Positions 1-4,917 of a stretch of DNA of 5,431 bases are shown in pieces (within the stretch, counting starts at the first letter, position 1; the number at the start of each line of letters is the position of its first letter). A program made the translations under genes and the position numbers. Source of the stretch: Verrucomicrobiota bacterium (GTDB lineage Bacteria; Verrucomicrobiota; Kiritimatiellia; Kiritimatiellales; Tichowtungiaceae); the NCBI GenBank assembly GCA_030619095.1, contig JAUXCB010000120.1, forward strand, positions 1 through 5,431, in the 5' to 3' direction. The notes beneath the pieces are model-generated. The model ran no database searches and was not told where the DNA came from. It saw only the letters and a program-made list of their open reading frames with translations.

Positions 1-380
1 GCGGTGTGACTGTCATCGAAGAGGAGATCGTGCACCACCTGCCGGAATTCCATCGTATCAAAGGGTTTTTCAAATACACGGGTGGCACCCAGTTTTTCCG
101 CCAGGTTCAGATAATGATCGGCCTGGACACGCCCGCCACCGGACATGACGACCACTTTAATATCAGGTAGCTTTTTTCGAACGGACATCACGAGTTCAAT
201 GCCGTCGCAATCGGGCATGATGACATCGGTGATGATCAGATCAAAAGAGGCTGTCTCCAGAACCTTCAATGCCTCCACGCCGTTGCAAACCTCTGTGATG
301 GAGTACTCAGAATGATTGAATACTGCTACCACCATCTTGCGGATCATCTCTTCATCATCAACCAGTAGGATTTTTTTCAT
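1..380 (-). CDS. CheY-like response regulator receiver domain protein (3' end cut by window edge)
   Basis: The minus strand reads an open frame from ATG at 380 to the window edge, 126 full codons without a stop. It has every landmark of a two-component receiver domain: the acidic pair D8-D9 in ILLVDDE, the phosphoacceptor D52 in TDVIMPDCDG, the switch Ser80 in VVVMSGG, and Lys105 in the FEKPF motif. The phosphorylation site, Mg2+ pocket and switch residues are therefore intact. A receiver is about 120 residues, so the domain is essentially complete at the edge; whether it is a stand-alone CheY-type protein or carries an output domain cannot be seen. An in-frame ATG at 404, directly after the ribE stop, would add eight residues, but MKKILLVDD is the typical receiver start and GAAAGG lies upstream of it. 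It begins 24 nt after ribE on the same strand with no terminator between, so co-transcription is likely. The partner kinase and output are unknown. Confidence 0.92.
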   Translation of the reverse strand, partial: MKKILLVDDEEMIRKMVVAVFNHSEYSITEVCNGVEALKVLETASFDLIITDVIMPDCDGIELVMSVRKKLPDIKVVVMSGGGRVQADHYLNLAEKLGATRVFEKPFDTMEFRQVVHDLLFDDSHT

Positions 381-404
381 CAGTGTGGGAGCCTTTCGAA
401 GCAT

Positions 405-1022
405 CTACAATCGGATACGATAATCCTGTCCGCCGCCAAATTCAAGAATACGCTGTACATGTTTTCCCAGAATGTCGGCTTCCAGATTCACTTTGGTTCC
501 CGGCTTGAACTCCGACATATCGGTCTCTTCCATCGTGTGGGGGATGATATGAACGACAAACCCGTCGTCGAGCAGCTCGGCCACCGTCAGCGAGATTCCA
601 TCAATCGAAATAGACCCCTTATAGACCATCAGCATCAACATGTCGGGGGAGCACTCAATCTCAAATTTGAAATCGCGGTCAACTGGCGTGATCTTTCGCA
701 CGGTTCCGGCCCCGTCGACGTGTCCAGTGACGATGTGCCCGCCGAGCATATCCCCGAGGGCCAGCGCACGCTCCAAATTCACTATCGACCCCGCGCTCTT
801 TCCCCCCAGATTTGTTTTATCAAATGTTTCGGTGAGCACGTCAAAGCTCAGGTGGGTGCCCTCCATGGCGGCGACGGTCAAACAAGCTCCATTCACGGCA
901 ATGCTGTCGCCCAGCCCGACCGGTTCATCCCACATCCGATCCGGCACCACCGTAATTCGGCCCGAAGCTCCTTGCATTTCAATCGATTCCACACGGCCTA
1001 ACCGTACAATTCCTGTAAACAT
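405..1022 (-). CDS. ribE: Riboflavin synthase (alpha subunit)
   Basis: This 205-residue protein catalyses the last step of riboflavin synthesis, dismutation of two 6,7-dimethyl-8-ribityllumazine molecules into riboflavin and the pyrimidinedione that RibH reuses. It is cytosolic and trimeric in the family. The family start MFTGIV is present, and two homologous beta-barrel halves can be seen. The N-terminal half has NGACLTV (residues 44-50) and DVLTETF (61-67). The C-terminal half opens with LGGHIVTGHVDG (93-104), followed by GSISIDGISLTV (136-147) and IPHTMEET (160-167). The C-terminal helix has NLEADILGKHV. Length is normal (about 200-215). The start is supported by AAAGGAG at 1030-1036, seven nt upstream, which overlaps the end of ribD. 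It is the last biosynthetic gene of the rib cluster and is followed by the receiver gene. Symbol follows the Bacillus/ribE usage; E. coli calls it ribC. Confidence 0.97.
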   Translation of the reverse strand: MFTGIVRLGRVESIEMQGASGRITVVPDRMWDEPVGLGDSIAVNGACLTVAAMEGTHLSFDVLTETFDKTNLGGKSAGSIVNLERALALGDMLGGHIVTGHVDGAGTVRKITPVDRDFKFEIECSPDMLMLMVYKGSISIDGISLTVAELLDDGFVVHIIPHTMEETDMSEFKPGTKVNLEADILGKHVQRILEFGGGQDYRIRL

Positions 1023-1026
1023 TTTT

Positions 1027-2040
1027 TTACTCCTTTACCGGCAATGCCCGGATCAACAGATCATTCCCGAGTTTTTCCAAGGTCTGGAAACTCAACTGCG
1101 GCATTCCCTTCAGTGTCCATCCCGCTTTTCCAACCATTGGAAAACCGGTTCCGCCCAAAAGTGACGGCGCCATAAAAATGGCGAATTCATCGACCCGCCC
1201 CGCACGAATCAGCGAACCGGCCAGTTCGCCGCCCCCCTCGCATAAAACGTGCATCACATCGCGCTTCGCAAGATCGCGCAGAATCTTTTTGAGCGACCCC
1301 TCCATTAAAAGGGTTTGCTCTGCGGCCTCATCCGTGAGCACCGTTGATTTTTTCGGAATATTTGCGCCAAGCACCACACGCCATGGGGCCCGCCCTTTGG
1401 CCGGGCGCGGCAGGAGCGATGGATTATCCGCGCGCACAGTACCCGCGCCCACGAGAATTGCATCGGCCCGGCGACGGAGCGCCTGCACCTTTTTTCGAGA
1501 CTCCGGGCCGGTGATCCATTGCGACCTGCCCGACGCATCCGCGATCCGCCCGTCGAGCGTCACCCCGAGTTTGAGCGTCACATAGGGAAGCCCCGTCAGC
1601 ATCCGTTTGGCGAACGGGGCGATCAGTTCCTGCGCCTCCGTGCGACAGACCCCGGAGACCACCTCAACCCCCGCACGGCGCAACAGGCGGATGCCCCTGC
1701 CCGCGTGAGCCGGAGTGGGGTCTTTACAGCCGATCACCACGCGGCAAATGCCTCGCTCTAAAATCAAATCGGTACAGGGGGGAGTTCGACCCTCCGTCGA
1801 GCAGGGTTCTAAGGAGACATAAAGAGTAGCCGAGGACAGACGGTTCGTCTTTTGACCTTCAGCCTGCCGAAGGCACTTCACCTCCGCATGCGGGCCCCCT
1901 GCTTTTTTGTGAAATCCTTCGGAAACGATTTTTCCATTCTGAACCAGCACCGCACCCACGGGCGGGTTAGGGCGCGTCAACCCTTCGCCGCGCCGCGCCA
2001 GCTCGATCGCACGCCGCATGAATGGAATGTGTTTATCCAT
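1027..2040 (-). CDS. ribD: Bifunctional diaminohydroxyphosphoribosylaminopyrimidine deaminase / 5-amino-6-(5-phosphoribosylamino)uracil reductase
   Basis: RibD carries out the second and third steps from GTP: hydrolytic deamination of the pyrimidine, then NADPH-dependent reduction of the ribosyl chain. Residues 1 to about 145 are the zinc-dependent deaminase, with RPNPPVGAV (23-31), HAE with zinc ligand His51 and proton-shuttle Glu53, and PCSTEGRTPPC giving zinc ligands Cys80 and Cys89. Thr82 stands where E. coli has His. Residues from about 150 form the reductase, with VTLKLGVTLDGRIA (154-167), ITGPESR (176-182), LVGAGTVRADNP (196-207) and CEGGGELAGSLI (267-278). Length is 337 residues, slightly short but within the family range. 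The start is ATG at 2040 (MDKHIPFM), which overlaps the nusB stop by eight nt; the frame stays open upstream to 2256, but that part is only nusB read in another frame. No clear Shine-Dalgarno precedes it, so translation is probably coupled to nusB. Confidence 0.97.
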   Translation of the reverse strand: MDKHIPFMRRAIELARRGEGLTRPNPPVGAVLVQNGKIVSEGFHKKAGGPHAEVKCLRQAEGQKTNRLSSATLYVSLEPCSTEGRTPPCTDLILERGICRVVIGCKDPTPAHAGRGIRLLRRAGVEVVSGVCRTEAQELIAPFAKRMLTGLPYVTLKLGVTLDGRIADASGRSQWITGPESRKKVQALRRRADAILVGAGTVRADNPSLLPRPAKGRAPWRVVLGANIPKKSTVLTDEAAEQTLLMEGSLKKILRDLAKRDVMHVLCEGGGELAGSLIRAGRVDEFAIFMAPSLLGGTGFPMVGKAGWTLKGMPQLSFQTLEKLGNDLLIRALPVKE

Positions 2041-2485
2041 TGTCGGGGCCAGGAGTTCGTGACGGGCGGTTGAGTTCTTTTTGAATGCGGTCGAGAACGC
2101 CATTGATGAACCGGGCGGGTTTCTGTCCGCTATAGGCTTTAGCAATCTCAATGGCCTCATTAATTGAAACCACCGGGGGAACGTCCTCGCGGAAGAGCAT
2201 TTCATAAACTGCCACGCGAAGAACCGTTCGTTCCAGTACGCCCAGACGGTCCACATCCCAGTTGTCGGTATAGCGCTTCAGTGTGCGATCAATTTTTATC
2301 TGTTTTTCAAGAACACCATGAATGACTTCATTGGCATAATTTCGGTCGCGTTCCAGCGGTTTCTTCTCCTCATCATTCCAGAAATCAGCCAGGGCCGCAT
2401 CCAGCTCGCCCGGATTGAACTCCGTCTGGAAAAGAAACTGCACCACCCATTCGCGCGCCTGACGGCGTCCGGTAATTTTTGTCAT
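2033..2485 (-). CDS. nusB: Transcription antitermination factor NusB
   Basis: A 150-residue all-alpha RNA-binding protein. NusB works with NusE (ribosomal protein S10) at boxA sequences to make rRNA transcription resistant to termination. Recognisable parts are the arginine-rich N-terminus GRRQAREWVVQFLFQ (residues 6-20), which in the family contributes to boxA RNA binding, and the long conserved C-terminal half with VLERTVLRVAVYEML (83-97), PPVVSINEAIEIAKAY (103-118) and FINGVLDRI (126-134). Length is typical (about 130-160). The start at 2485 is preferred over the open frame up to 2548 because a near-perfect AAAGGAGG lies at 2490-2497 and because the frame-upstream residues (rich in Arg, RRRGRHRNR) are ribH read out of frame. 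The start ATG overlaps the ribH TGA (ATGA), and the 3' end overlaps ribD by eight nt. nusB next to ribH is a common arrangement in bacteria; no role in riboflavin synthesis is implied. Confidence 0.96.
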   Translation of the reverse strand: MTKITGRRQAREWVVQFLFQTEFNPGELDAALADFWNDEEKKPLERDRNYANEVIHGVLEKQIKIDRTLKRYTDNWDVDRLGVLERTVLRVAVYEMLFREDVPPVVSINEAIEIAKAYSGQKPARFINGVLDRIQKELNRPSRTPGPDNG

Positions 2486-2964
2486 GATCCCTCCTTTATC
2501 TGTTTCAACACCTGGGCGGTTTCGATGGCGGCCTCGGCGGCGTACCAACCGCGGCTCGTCTCGCTGCTAGCGCAGCGAGCGACCGCCTGCTCCCAGTTGC
2601 GGGTTCCAACAATCTCGTTAATCACCGGCAGGCCGTGCTCACGGGCAATGTTGAGCAGTGCGATACCGGTTGAATCACCGATCATCTTCGCATGGGGCGT
2701 TTCGCCCTCCACCACCACACCGAGCGCAATGATCGCATCGTAGTTTCCGCTCTTGGCCAATTCGTTGGCCACCACCGGAATTTCGTAGGCACCCGGCACA
2801 GGAAAGAGTCCAATAGAGGAACCGTTTACACCGTTTTTTTCCAAACACCGGAAAGCATCCTCCGCCAGTTGCTGTGTCAGATCCGCATTGAAGCGGCTCA
2901 CGACAATGGCAACTCGCAGACCGGATGCATCCAGATTCTTCGCCTGTTCAAATCCTTTTCCCAT
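2482..2964 (-). CDS. ribH: 6,7-dimethyl-8-ribityllumazine synthase (lumazine synthase)
   Basis: RibH condenses 5-amino-6-ribitylaminouracil with 3,4-dihydroxy-2-butanone 4-phosphate, the product of the RibB domain, to make the lumazine that RibE uses. The family usually forms pentamers or 60-subunit capsids. Seen here are SRFN (residues 23-26, Phe25 as stacking residue), PGAYEIP (57-63), GETPH with catalytic His91, and WEQAVAR with the phosphate-binding Arg130. Aligned by eye to the Bacillus subtilis enzyme without gaps in the C-terminal part, Phe113 is Asn116 here, Lys135 is Arg138 and Arg83 of the IRG loop is Glu86; see findings. The protein is 160 residues, normal for the family. The start chosen is ATG at 2964, with AAAGGA at 2972-2977 seven nt upstream; the frame also offers GTG at 2982 but with no ribosome site. 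It heads a tight block ribH-nusB-ribD-ribE. Confidence 0.95.
   Translation of the reverse strand: MGKGFEQAKNLDASGLRVAIVVSRFNADLTQQLAEDAFRCLEKNGVNGSSIGLFPVPGAYEIPVVANELAKSGNYDAIIALGVVVEGETPHAKMIGDSTGIALLNIAREHGLPVINEIVGTRNWEQAVARCASSETSRGWYAAEAAIETAQVLKQIKEGS
2490..2497 (-). promoter_or_regulatory. Ribosome binding site of nusB
   Basis: AAAGGAGG on the minus strand lies four nt before the nusB ATG, inside the last codons of ribH. It is the strongest Shine-Dalgarno match in the window. It fixes the nusB start at 2485 and suggests that NusB is translated independently of, as well as coupled to, ribH. Confidence 0.85.
2560..2579 (-). repeat. 8-bp inverted repeat inside ribH
   Basis: CTCGCTGC at 2560-2567 and GCAGCGAG at 2572-2579 are perfect reverse complements separated by the four bases TAGC. 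In ribH mRNA this would form a strong GC-rich hairpin across the codons for residues just before and after Arg130. It is about 75 nt upstream of the nusB start. The encoded stretch has the same length as in other lumazine synthases, so it is not an inserted element. No T-tract follows on the minus strand, so it is not a terminator. Confidence 0.7.
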
Positions 2965-2971
2965 CACAATT

Positions 2972-2977
2972 TCCTTT
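2972..2977 (-). promoter_or_regulatory. Ribosome binding site that sets the ribH start
   Basis: AAAGGA on the minus strand, seven nt before ATG 2964. It overlaps the alternative GTG-initiated reading (2982) of the same frame, for which no Shine-Dalgarno exists, and therefore decides for the shorter 160-residue RibH. Confidence 0.75.
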
Positions 2978-3039
2978 GACACCTAATTTTCAAATTCACC
3001 GACATTGCCTGCCATTTTCACAACCCTATAGAATAAACA

Positions 3040-3120
3040 TTCCTCGCAGAGGCGCAGAGTTCGCAGAGAATCTCGCACTAGATTACAAGCCCTTTGCGTT
3101 CTCTGCGCCTCTGCGAGGAA
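3040..3120. repeat. Palindromic heptamer repeat element (CTCTGCG/CGCAGAG type)
   Basis: The arms 3040-3059 and 3101-3120 are perfect 20-bp reverse complements around a 41-nt centre. Each side is itself built of tandem heptamers: CGCAGAG at 3045, 3053 and 3062 on the left, and CTCTGCG at 3101 and 3109 with the variant CTTTGCG at 3092 on the right, with 8- and 9-nt periods. This composition resembles dispersed intergenic palindromes that I recall from several environmental bacterial phyla (REP- or MITE-like, without coding capacity). No target-site duplication is evident. It lies between ribBA and ribH and would fold into a long hairpin in the operon transcript. Confidence 0.85.
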
Positions 3121-3154
3121 GACTTTCTTTTTTCCCCGGCTCTGCCGGACTGAT

Positions 3155-4360
3155 TTAGAGCATATGTTTCATTTTTTCGCGTTTGGTGTTGAGGTAACGC
3201 TCGTTGTGCGGCGTGGAGGGAAAGGATATCTCGATCCGCTCGGCAATCTCAATACCGTATTTATCCAGTCCCTCGATTTTCGCCGGATTGTTGGTGAGCA
3301 GGCGGATCTGGGTCATCTCCAGATCACGCAGGATTTGCGCGCCGATCCCGTAGTCGCGCAGGTCGGGCGCAAAGCCAAGCTCCACATTGGCCTCAACCGT
3401 GTCAAGACCCTGATCCTGCAGCTCATAGGCATGGATCTTCTTTGTCAACCCGATGCCGCGCCCCTCCTGACGCATATAGACGATTGCGCCATAGCCGTAG
3501 TTTGCAACCATCTCCATGGAATGTTTCAGCTGCGAGCCGCAGTCGCACCGCTGAGACCCAAACACATCGCCGGTCAGGCATTCACTATGCACCCGAACCA
3601 GTGGATAGGGTTTTTCGTGAGTCGGCTCCCCCGTGAAAAGTGCCAGATGATCCTTATCGTCCACTTCCGAGCTATAGATGCGCAGATTGAACGAGCCAGA
3701 CTCCGTCGGCATGGCCACGGAGCGTTCGCACTTGACCAGAGTTTCGGTCAGATAGCGATGCTGGGTCACCTCTGCCACAGAAGTCATTTTAAGGTGATGC
3801 TTTTTGGAAAATTTAATTAGCTCCGGCAGGCGGGCCATGGTGCCATCATCGTTGGTGATTTCACAAATCACCCCGGCCGGACTCAGTCCGGCCATGCGGG
3901 CCAAGTCGACGGTTGCCTCGGTGTGGCCGGCACGAGCCAGCACCCCGCCCTCCATTGCAATCAGCGGAAAAACATGCCCGGGACAGACCAGATCTTCGGG
4001 CCGAGTCGACGGATCGACCAGTGCCTGTACCGTCGTTGCGCGCTCGACGGCACTGATTCCGGTGGTAGAATCCGCCGCATCCACCGACACAGTGAACGCC
4101 GTCTGAAACTTATCGCCTTCATGCAAAACATTCATTCGAGTCAGCCCGAGATGCGAGGCTCGCTCCTGTGTAATCGGCACACAGACAAGCCCTCGGGCAT
4201 GGGTGATCATAAAATTGATTTGCGCCGGGGTGCAGAACTCGGCAGCACAAATCAGGTCGCCCTCGTTTTCACGATCCTCGTCATCTGTCACCAGAATCAT
4301 CTCACCCATCCGAAGGGCATCGAGCACATCCTCAATCGGGTCAAACAGTTTTTTACTCAT
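3155..4360 (-). CDS. ribBA: Bifunctional 3,4-dihydroxy-2-butanone 4-phosphate synthase / GTP cyclohydrolase II
   Basis: This 401-residue fusion provides both entry points of the pathway. The N-terminal half (about 1-200, RibB) turns ribulose 5-phosphate into 3,4-dihydroxy-2-butanone 4-phosphate. It shows DDEDRENEGDL (26-36) with the acidic metal and substrate residues, FTVSVDA (89-95), TTGISA (99-104) and RAGHTEATVDLARMAG (143-158) with metal ligand His146. The C-terminal half (about 205-395, RibA) opens GTP, releasing formate and pyrophosphate. It shows zinc ligands Cys261, Cys272 and Cys274 in SECLTGDVFGSQRCDCGS, RQEGRGIGL (297-305), AYELQDQGLDT (311-321), DLRDYGIGAQIL (333-344) and LLTNNPAKI (354-362). 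Both active sites look intact, so it should be truly bifunctional. Length matches the usual 400 or so. The ATG at 4360 is preceded by GAGGGA at 4369-4374 with eight nt spacing. It is the first gene after the FMN riboswitch and its terminator. Confidence 0.98.
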   Translation of the reverse strand: MSKKLFDPIEDVLDALRMGEMILVTDDEDRENEGDLICAAEFCTPAQINFMITHARGLVCVPITQERASHLGLTRMNVLHEGDKFQTAFTVSVDAADSTTGISAVERATTVQALVDPSTRPEDLVCPGHVFPLIAMEGGVLARAGHTEATVDLARMAGLSPAGVICEITNDDGTMARLPELIKFSKKHHLKMTSVAEVTQHRYLTETLVKCERSVAMPTESGSFNLRIYSSEVDDKDHLALFTGEPTHEKPYPLVRVHSECLTGDVFGSQRCDCGSQLKHSMEMVANYGYGAIVYMRQEGRGIGLTKKIHAYELQDQGLDTVEANVELGFAPDLRDYGIGAQILRDLEMTQIRLLTNNPAKIEGLDKYGIEIAERIEISFPSTPHNERYLNTKREKMKHML

Positions 4361-4384
4361 AGTCCATTTCCCTCAATCGTGCGC

Positions 4385-4415
4385 AAAAAAAACCTGAAAA
4401 CAATGCGTCTTCAGG
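4385..4415 (-). terminator. Riboswitch-controlled intrinsic terminator in the ribBA leader
   Basis: On the minus strand CCTGAAGAC (4415-4407) pairs with GTTTTCAGG (4401-4393), a nine-bp stem including one G-T wobble around the loop GCATT, followed directly by eight Ts (4392-4385). This is a complete factor-independent terminator between the FMN aptamer and ribBA. Its 5' arm is also complementary to the 5' base of the aptamer, which makes it the off-state of the switch. Confidence 0.92.
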
Positions 4416-4436
4416 GCAACTGATTTTTTGCTGCAC

Positions 4437-4568
4437 ATCTTCTTTCATCCAGACTGTACTGTCGGTTGCAGAATCACACTGCATCTGCCTTTCGGCTCGC
4501 GGACTTTCTCCCCTTCGCTTTCGCTCGAGACAAACCGCCGGTCGGGAATTTCACCCTGCCCTGAAGAT
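4437..4568 (-). promoter_or_regulatory. FMN riboswitch (RFN element) aptamer
   Basis: The minus strand carries the conserved RFN sequence. P1 is closed by ATCTTC (4568-4563) and GAAGAT (4442-4437). GGGCAGGGTGAAATTCCC follows the 5' P1 strand, then GACCGGCGGT, then GTCCGCGAGC, then a stem with GATGCAG and TTCTGCA, then ACCGACAGT, AGTCTGGATG and the closing GAAGAT. These are the hallmark segments of the six-helix FMN aptamer, in the right order. It senses FMN and lies 77 nt upstream of ribBA, the place expected for feedback control of riboflavin synthesis. The downstream terminator and the 11-nt complementarity between 4557-4567 and 4408-4418 identify it as a transcription-termination type with FMN as off-signal. 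The variable loop with GAGCGAAAGCG is ordinary. Confidence 0.97.
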
Positions 4569-4737
4569 CAAAACAGACTACCGGAGCACCCGCCTTTCAG
4601 GCAAGTACATCTTCGGATTTTCCGCAGCACCTCAGTCTAAAATTCGAAAAACCCGTTCCCTGTGTCTGTTGACTTTTACCGCTTATTCGGCTCATTTAAA
4701 ATTTTAGGATGAACGGATCTAAGACTGGATAATTCAG

Positions 4738-4802
4738 ACAGGATTGCAGACAGGATGAACAGGATTCAAACTGACAGTATCTCATAATCCTGTAATTCCG
4801 TC
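4738..4802. repeat. ACAGGAT heptamer cluster with inverted partner
   Basis: ACAGGAT occurs at 4738-4744, 4750-4756 and 4759-4765 on the plus strand. The last copy, extended to ACAGGATT (4759-4766), faces a perfect reverse complement AATCCTGT at 4786-4793, followed by a degenerate ATTCCGTC (4795-4802). Degenerate copies (AGGATGAACGGAT at 4707-4719, ACTGGAT at 4724-4730) lie further left. The pattern resembles dispersed CAGGAT/ATCCTG intergenic repeats that I recall from environmental Gram-negative genomes. It codes for nothing recognisable and appears eroded. Confidence 0.65.
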
Positions 4803-4824
4803 AAAAAAACAGCCGTCGCACGGC
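4803..4824 (-). terminator. Possible leftward intrinsic terminator
   Basis: Read on the minus strand, GCCGT (4824-4820) and ACGGC (4816-4812) form a five-bp GC-rich stem with a three-base loop, followed after two bases by seven Ts (4809-4803). An alternative register GTCGC/GCGAC overlaps it. It would stop transcription coming leftward across the hydrolase region and so insulate the rib leader, which would place the rib promoter between it and the aptamer. The stem is short, so this is only tentative. Confidence 0.4.
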
Positions 4825-4917
4825 GACCATAAAAATCTACGCAGAACCGCTTATTTTCGGTTTTCTTTATGCCGGATGAGGGATAGGATTTTTCAAAACA
4901 ACCCGGGAGCCTGATTC

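Larger units (their letters stand above)
2965..3154. other. Gap between ribBA and ribH
   Basis: A 190-nt non-coding stretch inside an otherwise tightly packed cluster. It holds the heptamer palindrome (3040-3120), a small perfect hairpin CCGGC-TCT-GCCGG at 3136-3148 just after the ribBA stop, and the ribH ribosome site. Neither hairpin is followed by a T-run on the minus strand (an A-run follows the small one), so I see no intrinsic terminator stopping rib transcription here. I also see no convincing -35/-10 pair for ribH. A ten-codon open frame (ATG at 3015, stop just before ribH) is probably fortuitous. Confidence 0.6.
4569..4917. other. Divergent intergenic region upstream of the rib leader and the hydrolase
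   Basis: About 350 nt without a gene. It must hold the rib promoter (minus strand) and the hydrolase promoter (plus strand), but I find no convincing sigma-70 pair. TTGACT at 4669-4674 on the plus strand has only poor -10 candidates at proper spacing. Other contents are the ACAGGAT repeat cluster (4738-4802), the minus-strand terminator-like hairpin (4803-4824), and a weak plus-strand hairpin AGAACCG/CGGTTTT (4843-4864) about 50 nt before the hydrolase. A second GAAGATGT (minus strand, 4614-4607) repeats the closing strand of the FMN aptamer. Confidence 0.6.

Noticed and set aside
459..1001. Long plus-strand open frame opposite ribE
   Set aside because: Antisense shadow of a clearly conserved gene; its translation shows no recognisable motif, and it has no supporting ribosome site or context.
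2059..2070. GTGACGGGCGGT matching the conserved 3' region of 16S rRNA (as ACCGCCCGTCAC)
   Set aside because: Only 12 nt match; the bases encode the C-terminal tail of NusB, and no further rRNA sequence surrounds them.
2041..2256. N-terminal extension of ribD to 2256
   Set aside because: This stretch is nusB read out of frame; RibD similarity begins at MDKHIPFM (2040) and the length from there fits the family.
2486..2548. N-terminal extension of nusB to 2548
   Set aside because: It is ribH in another frame; a near-perfect ribosome site precedes the ATG at 2485 and NusB similarity starts there.
3136..3148. Small hairpin after ribBA as a terminator
   Set aside because: On the rib strand it is followed by an A-run and not a T-run, so it lacks the feature needed for intrinsic termination.
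3164..3820. 218-residue plus-strand open frame opposite ribBA (and shorter ones at 3804-4106 and 3923-4423)
   Set aside because: The minus-strand RibBA has all catalytic motifs in these bases; the opposite frames give no family resemblance and are explained by codon composition.
4428..4640. 70-residue plus-strand open frame
   Set aside because: It is the complement of the FMN aptamer, whose RNA structure explains the sequence.
4669..4702. Possible plus-strand promoter TTGACT with TAAAAT
   Set aside because: The spacing between the hexamers is 22 nt, too long for a normal sigma-70 promoter, and it is over 200 nt from the hydrolase start.
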